DNA from: Hoeflea_A sp965204935
Lineage (GTDB): Bacteria; Pseudomonadota; Alphaproteobacteria; Rhizobiales; Rhizobiaceae
Assembly: GCF_965204935.1 (NCBI RefSeq)
Contig: NZ_CBDBFO010000002.1
Length of the DNA stretch: 64,000 bases
Reading direction: 5' to 3' (one strand)
In this document: in pieces, positions 44,618-53,195 of the stretch
How the letters are laid out: each line of letters starts with the position of its first letter
Numbering within the stretch: the stretch's first letter is position 1
Program-made: the position numbers and the translations under genes
Notes under the pieces: generated by a model
Database searches by the model: none
Told to the model about the DNA's origin: nothing
Seen by the model: the letters and a program-made list of their open reading frames with translations, nothing else

Positions 44618-47599
44618 TCAGCCGAGCGCATCTTCAAGAAAGGCATCCAGCTGTGCCTTGTGTTTCGACTGCAGGCCGGTCGCCGGCGATGCGGCTGCCG
44701 CGCGGCCCGTGTAGCGCACGCGTTGATACTTGGCATCGATATGCGCCAGCACCCACTCCAGGTAAGGATCGATGAACGCCCAGGCGCCCATATTCTTCGG
44801 CTCCTCCTGGCACCAGACCATCTCCGCATCGCGGAAACGCGACAATTCGTGGATCAGCGCCTTTGCCGGGAACGGGTAGAGCTGCTCGAGACGTAGAAGG
44901 TAGACATCGTCGATGCCGCGTTTCTCGCGCTCTTCGTAGAGATCGTAATAGACCTTGCCGCTGCACATGACGACGCGCCGGATCTTGTTGTCCTTCTGCA
45001 GCTTGATCACCTGGTCCTTGCGTACCTCCGCATCGTCCCAAAGCAGCCTGTGGAACGAGCTGTCGCCAGTCATCTCGGACAGTTGCGACGTTGCACGCTT
45101 GTGGCGCAGAAGCGATTTCGGCGTCATCAGGATCAGCGGCTTTCTGAAATTGCGCTTCATCTGCCGGCGCAGGATGTGGAAATAGTTGGCCGGCGTCGTG
45201 CAGTTCGCCACCTGCATGTTGTCTTCCGCGCACAGCTGCAGGAAACGCTCCAGCCGGGCCGATGAGTGTTCCGGCCCCTGCCCCTCATAGCCGTGCGGCA
45301 GCAGGCACACGAGGCCCGACATGCGCAACCATTTGCGCTCGCCCGAGGAGATGAACTGGTCGAACACAACCTGGGCACCGTTGGCGAAATCGCCGAACTG
45401 CGCTTCCCAAAGCGTCAGGGCATTCGGTTCTGCAAGCGAATAGCCATATTCGAAACCGAGCACTGCCTCTTCCGAGAGCATCGAGTTGATGACCTCGTAG
45501 AGCGCCTGGCCCTTGCCGAGATTGTTGAGCGGAATGTACCGCTCCTCGTCGGCCTGGCTGTAGAGCACGGAGTGGCGCTGCGAAAACGTGCCGCGTTCGC
45601 AATCCTGGCCGGACAGGCGCACGGCATGCCCTTCGAGGAGCAATGATCCGAAGGCCAAGGCTTCACCGGTCGCCCAGTCGATGCCGTCACCGGTCTCGAT
45701 CATCTTGGAACGGTGGTCCATGAAGCGCTGGATCGTGCGATGGGCGGCAAAGCCGTCCGGGACCGTCGACAGTTTGCGGCCCATTTCCTTCAGGTTCTTC
45801 ACCGTCAGTGCGGTCTTGCCGCGACGCTGTTCATCCTGGTTGTCGGCGACCCGCATGCCCGACCAGACGCCGTCCAGCCAGTCGGCCTTGTTCGGCTTGT
45901 AGGAGTTGCCGGCCTCGAACTCCTCCTCGAGGAAGGCGCGCCAGTCGGCTTTCATTTTTTCAACGTCGCCGAGGCCGAGCAGCCCCTCGTTGACCAGCTT
46001 CTGCCCGTAGATCTGAAGCGTTGTCTCGTGGGAGCGGATCTTCTTGTACATGATCGGCTGCGTGAACGCCGGCTCGTCGCCCTCATTGTGGCCGAAGCGG
46101 CGGTAACAGAATATGTCCAGCACCACCGGCTTGTGGAAGGTCATGCGGAACTCGGTCGCCACCTTGGCGGCGTAGACCACAGCCTCCGGATCGTCGCCGT
46201 TCACGTGGAAGATCGGCGCCTCGATCATCTTGGCAACATCGGACGGATAGGGCGAGGAGCGCGAGAAACGCGGGTTGGTCGTAAAGCCGATCTGGTTGTT
46301 GATGATCACGTGAATCGTACCGGCGACCCGGTGACCGCGCAGGCCGGAAAGACCCAGGCACTCGGCAACGACGCCCTGGCCGGCGAACGCCGCATCACCA
46401 TGCAGCAGCAGCGGCAGGACCTGGACCCGCTCGCTCAGCGGTACGATCTCGCCGCGCGGGTGCCCGGCCAGCAGATCCTGCTTGGCCCGTGCCTTGCCCA
46501 TGACGACCGGATTGACGATTTCCAGGTGCGAGGGGTTCGCGGTCAGCGAAAGATGCACGGAATTGCCGTCGAACTCGCGGTCGGACGACGTGCCAAGGTG
46601 GTATTTGACATCGCCGGAACCCTCGACATCGTCGGGTGTAAAGGAACCGCCCTTGAACTCGTTGAAAATGGCCCGGTGCGATTTACCCATGACCTGCGAG
46701 AGCACGTTCAGGCGGCCGCGGTGCGCCATTCCGAGCACGATTTCCTTAAGGCCCATCTGGCCGCCGCGCTTGATGATCTGTTCAAGCGCCGGGATCAGCG
46801 ACTCGCCGCCGTCGAGGCCAAACCGCTTGGTGCCCTTGTATTTGACATCGATGAACTGCTCGAAGCCTTCCGCTTCGGTGAGTTTCTGCAGGATCGCGAT
46901 CTTGCCGCGCGGCGTGAATTCGACGCCCTTGTCAGGCCCCTCGATGCGCTTCTGGATCCAGGCTTTCTCCTCTGGGTTGGAGATGTGCATGAACTCCACG
47001 CCGATCGTCGAGCAATAGGTCCGCCTGAGGATGTCGAGCATCTCGTTGATGGTCGCGTATTTCAGACCGAGCACGTTGTCGAGGAATATGCGCCGGTCGA
47101 AATCGGCTTCCGAGAAACCGTAATTTTCAGGCGAAAGCTCGTTGTAATCTTCTTTCTCCTCGGCAATGCCGAGCGGATCGAGCTTGGCGTGCAGGTGACC
47201 GCGCATGCGGTAGGCGCGGATCATCATGATCGCGCGCACCGAGTCGCGCGTTGCCTGCTGCACCTCGTCATCGGAGAGCACTGCCGCACCGTTCGCGGAT
47301 TCGTCCTTTATCCGTGTTTTGATGTGTTCCTCGACCGTGCCCCAGTCACCGTCAAGGGCCGAGATCAGCTCGCCGTTTTCGGCGACCGGCCAGTTGTCCC
47401 GCTTCCAGGACGCGCCCCTTGCGGCCTTTCGCACATCGTCCGCATCGTCCTTCAGGACTGCAAAGAAACTCTGCCACTCCGGCGGAACGGAGGACGGATC
47501 GTCCTCGTACCTGGCGTAGAGTTCCTCGATATAGGATGCGTTGCTGCCGTATAGAAATGAAGTTGCCTGGAAGGTTTCGTTGGCTTCCTGTCTTGCCAT
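44618..47599 (-). CDS. sucA: 2-oxoglutarate dehydrogenase E1 component
   Basis: Thiamin diphosphate-dependent decarboxylase that starts the 2-oxoglutarate dehydrogenase reaction. The 993-aa protein has family segments EEKAWIQKRIEG, MAHRGRLNVLSQ, KYHLGTS, GDAAFAGQGVVAE and LLPHGYEGQGPEHSSARLE, a normal length. The ATG at 47599 matches the family N-terminus (MARQEANETFQATSFLYG); the longer frame from 47689 adds a basic upstream stretch. It is preceded by a spacer that contains the sucD hairpin. Confidence 0.97.
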   Translation of the reverse strand: MARQEANETFQATSFLYGSNASYIEELYARYEDDPSSVPPEWQSFFAVLKDDADDVRKAARGASWKRDNWPVAENGELISALDGDWGTVEEHIKTRIKDESANGAAVLSDDEVQQATRDSVRAIMMIRAYRMRGHLHAKLDPLGIAEEKEDYNELSPENYGFSEADFDRRIFLDNVLGLKYATINEMLDILRRTYCSTIGVEFMHISNPEEKAWIQKRIEGPDKGVEFTPRGKIAILQKLTEAEGFEQFIDVKYKGTKRFGLDGGESLIPALEQIIKRGGQMGLKEIVLGMAHRGRLNVLSQVMGKSHRAIFNEFKGGSFTPDDVEGSGDVKYHLGTSSDREFDGNSVHLSLTANPSHLEIVNPVVMGKARAKQDLLAGHPRGEIVPLSERVQVLPLLLHGDAAFAGQGVVAECLGLSGLRGHRVAGTIHVIINNQIGFTTNPRFSRSSPYPSDVAKMIEAPIFHVNGDDPEAVVYAAKVATEFRMTFHKPVVLDIFCYRRFGHNEGDEPAFTQPIMYKKIRSHETTLQIYGQKLVNEGLLGLGDVEKMKADWRAFLEEEFEAGNSYKPNKADWLDGVWSGMRVADNQDEQRRGKTALTVKNLKEMGRKLSTVPDGFAAHRTIQRFMDHRSKMIETGDGIDWATGEALAFGSLLLEGHAVRLSGQDCERGTFSQRHSVLYSQADEERYIPLNNLGKGQALYEVINSMLSEEAVLGFEYGYSLAEPNALTLWEAQFGDFANGAQVVFDQFISSGERKWLRMSGLVCLLPHGYEGQGPEHSSARLERFLQLCAEDNMQVANCTTPANYFHILRRQMKRNFRKPLILMTPKSLLRHKRATSQLSEMTGDSSFHRLLWDDAEVRKDQVIKLQKDNKIRRVVMCSGKVYYDLYEEREKRGIDDVYLLRLEQLYPFPAKALIHELSRFRDAEMVWCQEEPKNMGAWAFIDPYLEWVLAHIDAKYQRVRYTGRAAAASPATGLQSKHKAQLDAFLEDALG

Positions 47600-47841
47600 C
47601 TGCCCTCGCGGGGAGCCCCCGCCTCCTTGGTACTTTGCGGCATTGCCGCTCGGTGTTGTGTACCCTAAGCGGGTACGGCACGTTTCCACCCGAATATCGA
47701 ATATGCAGCGCCGGTGCTGTTCTGTGTAGCCCCGCCTTGCATAATCGCCGGTGCCTGCCGCCCTTGCGGTTCACGAACACCGGATCTGCGCCGATTCCGA
47801 CGCGTTGTTAGCCGGACACATTTGTGTGTTTCCGGCAGATG

Positions 47842-47867
47842 AAGGGCGGCATCGAAATGCCGCCCTT
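47842..47867 (-). terminator. Hairpin after sucD (UUCG loop)
   Basis: A perfect 11-bp stem (AAGGGCGGCAT/ATGCCGCCCTT) with a UUCG loop on the minus-strand RNA begins 8 bases after the sucD stop. It lacks a T tract on either strand, so it may be an RNA-protecting or partial terminator structure separating sucD from sucA. Confidence 0.55.
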
Positions 47868-47875
47868 TAAAATGT

Positions 47876-48787
47876 TTAACCCTTCAGCACCTCGACAAGT
47901 GTACTGCCGAGCTGTGCCGGCGACGGCGAGACACGGATTCCCGCCTCCTCCATCGCGGCAATCTTGTCTTCGGCGCCACCCTTGCCGCCGGATATCACCG
48001 CACCGGCATGGCCCATGGTGCGTCCCGGCGGTGCCGTGCGTCCGGCGATGAAGCCGACGGTCGGCTTCGAGCGCCCCTTCTTCGCCTCGTCGGCGAGGAA
48101 CTGCGCGGCGTCCTCTTCGGCCGACCCGCCGATCTCGCCGATCATGATGATCGACTTGGTCTCCTCGTCGGCGAGGAACATCTCCAGCACATCGATGAAT
48201 TCCGTACCCTTGACCGGATCGCCGCCGATGCCGACGGCCGTTGTCTGTCCGAGGCCTTCATTGGTGGTCTGGAACACCGCTTCATAGGTAAGCGTTCCCG
48301 ACCGCGATACAACGCCGACCGACCCCTTCTTGAAGATATTGCCGGGCATGATGCCGATCTTGCACTCCTCCGGGGTCAGCACCCCGGGGCAGTTGGGGCC
48401 GAGCAGCCGGGAGGAGGATTTTTCCAGCCGACGCTTGACCTTGACCATGTCGGAAACGGGAATGCCCTCCGTGATGCATACGATCAGCGGGATCTCGGCA
48501 TCGATCGCCTCGATGATCGCCGCACCGGCACCGGCCGGCGGAACATAGACAACCGACGCATCGGCGCCGGTCTGTGCCTTGCCTTCCGCGACCGTTGCGA
48601 AGATGGGCAGATCGGCGGTGCCGTCACCGACATTGCCGGTCCAGACCTGACCGCCCTTTTTTGGGTGGATGCCGCCGACCATCTTGGTGCCGTAATAGGC
48701 CAGCGCCTGTTCGGTATGGAAGGTGCCGGTCTTGCCGGTCAGGCCCTGCACAAGGACCTTTGTGTCTCTGTTGACGAGAATAGACAT
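47876..48787 (-). CDS. sucD: Succinate-CoA ligase subunit alpha
   Basis: Binds CoA and carries the phosphorylated histidine of succinyl-CoA synthetase. The 303-aa protein has GLTGKTGTFHTEQ, the ligase segment SRSGTLTYEA, and the active-site histidine in MGHAGAVISGGKG. It follows sucC by 3 bases and completes the enzyme. Confidence 0.97.
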   Translation of the reverse strand: MSILVNRDTKVLVQGLTGKTGTFHTEQALAYYGTKMVGGIHPKKGGQVWTGNVGDGTADLPIFATVAEGKAQTGADASVVYVPPAGAGAAIIEAIDAEIPLIVCITEGIPVSDMVKVKRRLEKSSSRLLGPNCPGVLTPEECKIGIMPGNIFKKGSVGVVSRSGTLTYEAVFQTTNEGLGQTTAVGIGGDPVKGTEFIDVLEMFLADEETKSIIMIGEIGGSAEEDAAQFLADEAKKGRSKPTVGFIAGRTAPPGRTMGHAGAVISGGKGGAEDKIAAMEEAGIRVSPSPAQLGSTLVEVLKG

Positions 48788-48790
48788 GGA

Positions 48791-49987
48791 TCAGGCCCCC
48801 TTCACCGCTTTGACGATCTTCTGGGCGGCGTCATCCAGATCGTCCGCGGCGATGACATTAAGGCCGCTTTCATTGATGATCCTTTTGCCCTTCTCCACAT
48901 TGGTGCCTTCCAGGCGCACCACGAGCGGCACCTGGAGACCAACCTCCTTGACCGCCGCGACAACGCCTTCCGCAATCGTGTCGCAACGCATGATGCCACC
49001 GAAGATGTTGACGAGGATTCCCTCGACCGCCGGATCCGCTGTGATGATCTTGAAGGCGGCGGTGACCTTTTCCTTGGAGGCGCCGCCACCCACATCGAGA
49101 AAGTTTGCCGGCTCAGCACCGTAGAGCTTGATGATGTCCATCGTTGCCATGGCAAGGCCCGCGCCGTTGACCATGCAGCCAATATTGCCGTCGAGCGCCA
49201 CATAGGCGAGGTCGAATTTGGAGGCCTCGATCTCCTTTTCATCCTCCTCGGTGGTGTCGCGCAGCGCAACCACGTCGTCATGCCGGAAGAGCGCGTTTCC
49301 GTCGAAAGATACCTTGGCGTCAAGCACACGCAGCCGGCCGTTTTCCATGACGATCAGCGGATTGACCTCCAGGAGGCTCATGTCCTTTTCGACAAAGGCC
49401 TTGTAGAGGATCGGAAACAGTGTCATGCCGTCATTGCGCGCATCGCCGGAAAGCTCAAGCGCGTCGCACAGCCGTGCGGCATCTGCCTCGGTTACGCCCG
49501 TATCCGGGTCGATCGGCAGGGTCAGGATCTTCTCGGGCGTTTCCTCGGCAACGGCCTCGATATCCATGCCGCCTTCCGTCGATACGACGAAGGCCGGCCG
49601 GCCGACGGTGCGGTCTACGAGAATGGACAGGTAAAGCTCGCGGTCGATATCCGCACCGTCCTCGATGTAAAGCCGGTTGACCTGCTTGCCGTGATCCCCG
49701 GTCTGTTTGGTGACCAGCGTGTTGCCAAGCATTTCGGATGCGTGGGAAACCACCTCGTCGACCGACTGTGCAAGCCGGACACCGCCCTTGGCGTCAGCGG
49801 GCAGTTCCTTGAATCGGCCCTTGCCGCGGCCGCCGGCGTGGATCTGGCTCTTGACCACGTAAAGCGGTCCGGGGAGTTTGGCCGCGGCGCCAGCGGCTTC
49901 CTCGGCGGAGAAAATCGGCACGCCCTCGGCGACCGGTGCGCCAAAGCTCTTCAACAGGGCTTTGGCCTGGTATTCATGAATGTTCAT
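48791..49987 (-). CDS. sucC: Succinate-CoA ligase subunit beta
   Basis: ATP-grasp subunit of succinyl-CoA synthetase. The 398-aa protein starts MNIHEYQAKALLKSFGAPV and has the nucleotide-binding QIHAGGRGKG, LEVNPL, ALDGNIGCMVNGAGLAM and NIFGGIMRCDTIA segments. The ATG at 49987 matches the family N-terminus; the longer frame from 50050 overlaps the mdh end. mdh lies 23 bases upstream, sucD 3 bases downstream. Confidence 0.97.
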   Translation of the reverse strand: MNIHEYQAKALLKSFGAPVAEGVPIFSAEEAAGAAAKLPGPLYVVKSQIHAGGRGKGRFKELPADAKGGVRLAQSVDEVVSHASEMLGNTLVTKQTGDHGKQVNRLYIEDGADIDRELYLSILVDRTVGRPAFVVSTEGGMDIEAVAEETPEKILTLPIDPDTGVTEADAARLCDALELSGDARNDGMTLFPILYKAFVEKDMSLLEVNPLIVMENGRLRVLDAKVSFDGNALFRHDDVVALRDTTEEDEKEIEASKFDLAYVALDGNIGCMVNGAGLAMATMDIIKLYGAEPANFLDVGGGASKEKVTAAFKIITADPAVEGILVNIFGGIMRCDTIAEGVVAAVKEVGLQVPLVVRLEGTNVEKGKRIINESGLNVIAADDLDDAAQKIVKAVKGA

Positions 49988-50010
49988 GGATGGAAATCCC
50001 GTGGTTCCGG

Positions 50011-50973
50011 CTATTTCAGGTTGGGCGCGATAGCGATGCAGGCCTCGCACAGTCCGGCAACGGCGCCGACAGATTTGTCAAACGCGTCTTTTTCGGACTT
50101 GTTGAGGTCGATCTCGATGACGCGCTCGACACCGCCGCCGCCGATCACCGTCGGAACGCCGACATACATGTCCTTGACGCCGTACTGGCCGGATAGGTGG
50201 GCAGCGCAGGGCAGAACCCGCTTCTTGTCCTTCAGGTATGCCTCGGCCATGGAGATCGCCGACGCCGCCGGCGCGTAATAGGCCGAACCCGATTTCAGGA
50301 GGCCGACAATCTCGGCGCCGCCATCGCGGGTACGCTGGATGATTTCCTCAAGCCGGCCCTTGGAGACCCAGCCCATCTTGACGAGATCGGGCAGGGGAAT
50401 GCCGGCGACCGTCGAATAGCGTGCCAGCGGCACCATGGAGTCGCCGTGGCCGCCAAGGACGAAGGCTGTCACATCTTCGACCGAGACATCGAACTCGTCC
50501 GCCAGGAAATGGCGGAAGCGGGAACTGTCGAGTACACCGGCCATGCCCACAACCATGTTCTTCGGCAAGCCGGAGAACTTCTGCAGGGCCCAGACCATGG
50601 CATCGAGCGGATTGGTGATGCAGATGACAAAAGCACCGGGCGCGTATTTTTTGATGCCGGCGCCAACCTGCTCCATGACTTTCAGGTTGATGCCCAGGAG
50701 GTCGTCGCGGCTCATGCCGGGCTTGCGCGGAACGCCCGCGGTCACGATGCAAACATTGGCGCCCTCGATCGCGGCATAGTCATTCGCGCCTGTCAATTCG
50801 GCGTCGAAACCATCCACCGGCGCTGACTGGGCTATGTCGAGACCTTTTCCCTGGGGAATGCCTTCGGCGATATCGAACAGGACCACATCGCCCAGTTCCT
50901 TCAACGCCGCCAGGTGGGCGAGCGTGCCGCCGATCATGCCTGAGCCGATTAATGCGATTTTGTTTCGCGCCAT
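50011..50973 (-). CDS. mdh: Malate dehydrogenase
   Basis: Oxidises malate to oxaloacetate with NAD in the TCA cycle. The 320-aa protein is of the LDH-like type, starting MARNKIALIGSGMIGG, with the catalytic His in LGGHGDSMVPL and ITNPLDAMVWALQ. GGAGGTG lies about 9 bases before the ATG at 50973, which decides the start. It is the first gene of the mdh-sucCD-sucAB-lpd cluster. Confidence 0.97.
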   Translation of the reverse strand: MARNKIALIGSGMIGGTLAHLAALKELGDVVLFDIAEGIPQGKGLDIAQSAPVDGFDAELTGANDYAAIEGANVCIVTAGVPRKPGMSRDDLLGINLKVMEQVGAGIKKYAPGAFVICITNPLDAMVWALQKFSGLPKNMVVGMAGVLDSSRFRHFLADEFDVSVEDVTAFVLGGHGDSMVPLARYSTVAGIPLPDLVKMGWVSKGRLEEIIQRTRDGGAEIVGLLKSGSAYYAPAASAISMAEAYLKDKKRVLPCAAHLSGQYGVKDMYVGVPTVIGGGGVERVIEIDLNKSEKDAFDKSVGAVAGLCEACIAIAPNLK

Positions 50974-51116
50974 AAACTGACACCTCCGAGATCCGTTTGT
51001 CCCCGCGGCACACTGCGTCAGCATGCCGCAAACCGAAAAGTTGATTAGACTCCCTGATCGATTTTGGCAACTCAAACTTTCGATATGAGCAAATTCAAAC
51101 GGTTAGATGTACAAAC

Positions 51117-51134
51117 TCTTACGTAAACGTAAGA
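51117..51134. promoter_or_regulatory. Perfect palindrome upstream of mdh
   Basis: TCTTACGTAAACGTAAGA is an inverted repeat with 7-base arms and a 4-base centre, 144 bases before the mdh start. The palindromic TTACGTAAACGTAA core resembles sites I recall for MerR-type regulators such as LiuR; from memory only. It is a candidate operator for the mdh-suc cluster, although zapE is upstream on the same strand. Confidence 0.4.
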
Positions 51135-51168
51135 TTTTTACAGGCGCGATCACGAGAGTTGACGCAGG

Positions 51169-52335
51169 TCAGGCGTTTTCAGCCTCGGATTTGACCGCCC
51201 GGCTGGCGGCCAGATAGTCGGCGCTCTGCATTTCGAACAGCCGCGAGGCGGTCCTCGCAAATTCGAAGCTCTCCGAGCCTCGCTTGCCGACATAAAGGTC
51301 CTCCGGTGCGGCCGCGGCAGAAATGATCAGCCGCGTTCCGGCGTCATAGAGCATGTCGACGAGGTTGATAAAGCGCTTGGCTTCGTTGCGCCGGTCCTCG
51401 TCCATCACCGGAATGTTTTCCAGGAACACCGTATGATAGCGGTGCGCGATGATGTGATAGTCACTCGCTGCCAGGGGCCGCGCGCACAGTTCATCGAAGG
51501 TGAAACGGGCAATGCCGGCGGCTTCCAGGGGAATCTCGATCTCCCGGCCCTTGACGCTGATCGTGTTCGGGTGGGCGATATGGCCGACGGTCATCTCGCG
51601 CCAGGCCTTCGCCATGGCGATTTTGGTCTCGTTGTTGATCGGCGTGAGGTATACCGGCAGCTGCTGCAGCTTCTCGAGGCGGTAGTCCGTCCGCGCATCC
51701 AGGCTGAAGATGTCGACCCGCGTTTTCAACAGCTCGATAAAGGGCAGGAAAAGCTGGCGGTTGAGGCCATTGTGGTACAGATCATCCGGCTCCACATTCG
51801 ACGTCGCCACGAGCACGCAGCCGCGTTTGAAGAGTTGCTCGAAGAGCCGCGACAGGATCATCGCGTCGGCAATGTCGGTGACTGAGAATTCATCGAAGCA
51901 AAGCACCCACGCCTCTTCGATGAGTTGGGCCGCGACCGGCGGAATCGGGTCCTCCTGTTTCGTCTCACCGCGCTTCAGCGCCTGGCGGTGCGCGTAGATC
52001 CGCTCATGCACGTCAGCCATGAAGTCATGGAAATGCACCCGCCGTTTGCGCTGCGCGACAATCAGCTCGAAGAACAGGTCCATGAGCATCGTCTTGCCGC
52101 GCCCGACCGCGCCGTGGATGTAGAGGCCCCTGATGGACGGAAGTTTCTTCTGCCGCCGCGCGAACAACCAGCCCAGATGGCTGGACTTGTTGGTCAAGCG
52201 CCGCTCTCCGATTTCCGCCAGCACGCGGTCAAGCGCCCGCGCCAGCGTCACCTGTGCATCGTCGCTCTCGATCTCGCCGCTTTCGACCAGCGCTCTGTAG
52301 CGCTCCGAAACGGTAATCCGGTCGGCAATGCTCAT
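51169..52335 (-). CDS. zapE: Cell division protein ZapE (AFG1-like ATPase)
   Basis: A 388-aa AFG1/ZapE-type ATPase, linked to Z-ring dynamics in E. coli and to protein quality control in mitochondria. The Walker A motif is GAVGRGKTML, Walker B VLCFDEF, and the sensor-like VATSNVEPDDLY; IINNETKIAMAK-like segments follow. It lies upstream of mdh on the same strand with a 195-base gap that holds a palindrome. The lipoprotein gene is 37 bases upstream and on the same strand. Confidence 0.92.
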   Translation of the reverse strand: MSIADRITVSERYRALVESGEIESDDAQVTLARALDRVLAEIGERRLTNKSSHLGWLFARRQKKLPSIRGLYIHGAVGRGKTMLMDLFFELIVAQRKRRVHFHDFMADVHERIYAHRQALKRGETKQEDPIPPVAAQLIEEAWVLCFDEFSVTDIADAMILSRLFEQLFKRGCVLVATSNVEPDDLYHNGLNRQLFLPFIELLKTRVDIFSLDARTDYRLEKLQQLPVYLTPINNETKIAMAKAWREMTVGHIAHPNTISVKGREIEIPLEAAGIARFTFDELCARPLAASDYHIIAHRYHTVFLENIPVMDEDRRNEAKRFINLVDMLYDAGTRLIISAAAAPEDLYVGKRGSESFEFARTASRLFEMQSADYLAASRAVKSEAENA

Positions 52336-52371
52336 TGGGGGGCGTCCACGCGCACCGTGCGGCTTCCGTGC

Positions 52372-52875
52372 TTACCTGTTGAGGCTTATCGGCTGTCCCA
52401 CTGCGGTCGTTCCGTCGAAGCGCTGTTCGCCGGACTTGTAGAGCGCGGCAAACTGGTTTCCGGAGGAATCGTTGAGGATCACCTGTTTTCCCTGGACGTC
52501 CCAGGCCGAGATCAGGGCCGCCTGATCGTTGCAGCCGCGCGAGGCCGCCCGGTATCCGCCGGTCCATTTCGTCAGCGCCAGGAACACGTCGCAACTGTTG
52601 CCGCCGGTCGAGATCGTCCACCGCCCGACCATGGAGTCACGGGTCACTTCGGGCGCGTTGGCAGCGACCGTCTGCAATTCCTGCTCGCTCGGACCCTGCG
52701 TTGTCGGCGCATCGGGAAAATCGCTCTGCCCTGCTGGTGGCAACTGCCCGCTCTGGATGTCTCCAACCGGTGCCGGAGACAGTGGCGCCGGCTGCCCGGT
52801 CCGAAAACCGGTTCTCTGGCATCCCGCCACGGCGACCGCCACACACAGCGCGATGACGACTATTCCATTCCGCAT
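52372..52875 (-). CDS. Inh/Omp19-like lipoprotein
   Basis: A 167-aa lipoprotein with a signal peptide and lipobox (VAVAGC, cysteine near residue 19), a Pro/Gln-rich linker, and a C-terminal Inh-type beta-barrel domain (VGRWTIS..., NSCDVFLALTKWTGGYRAASRGC, with two conserved cysteines). This matches the AprI/Inh protease-inhibitor family and Brucella Omp19. The ATG at 52875 is preferred to a TTG at 52878. It is probably anchored in the outer membrane and may protect against proteases. Confidence 0.82.
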   Translation of the reverse strand: MRNGIVVIALCVAVAVAGCQRTGFRTGQPAPLSPAPVGDIQSGQLPPAGQSDFPDAPTTQGPSEQELQTVAANAPEVTRDSMVGRWTISTGGNSCDVFLALTKWTGGYRAASRGCNDQAALISAWDVQGKQVILNDSSGNQFAALYKSGEQRFDGTTAVGQPISLNR

Positions 52876-53195
52876 CAATTCATCCCCACATGCAAAACCC
52901 GGGGTTCACCCTTGCCCCATATGTCAACACCTATATCGGGTTGACGGGATTCAATACACAAAGATGGCAAAATTTGTATTAAATTTGCACAAATCTTCGC
53001 ACACGGCAAAGTCCGCGGGGCAACCGCAGCACCTTCCGGCCGGCATCAATCCTGCGATATCGCAGCTGGATTACCTTTAAAACGGCACTGAATGTGCCCG
53101 GCACGGCTTCACATTAAGAATTGTTAACTTGTCTTGGCCGCGCGTCGGATCACTATGCGTGCGCTGCGTGATTCAATCGTATTGCCGGGATAGCC
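52876..53195. promoter_or_regulatory. Divergent intergenic region (320 bases)
   Basis: No gene seen. It separates the divergent lipoprotein and YHYH genes. It holds a perfect 14-bp palindrome, CTGCGATATCGCAG (53052-53065), an AT-rich stretch around 52970-52995 with repeated AAATTTG, and a possible plus-strand promoter (TTGTCT at 53129-53134, 17-18 bases, ACTATG or CTATGC near 53153). All by eye. Confidence 0.3.

Noticed and set aside
45713..47554. 613-aa plus-strand frame
   Set aside because: It is antisense to sucA, and high GC gives long open frames in shadow strands; the sucA frame has clear family motifs.
48008..50278. 756-aa plus-strand frame
   Set aside because: It runs antisense across sucD, sucC and mdh, whose motifs are unambiguous.
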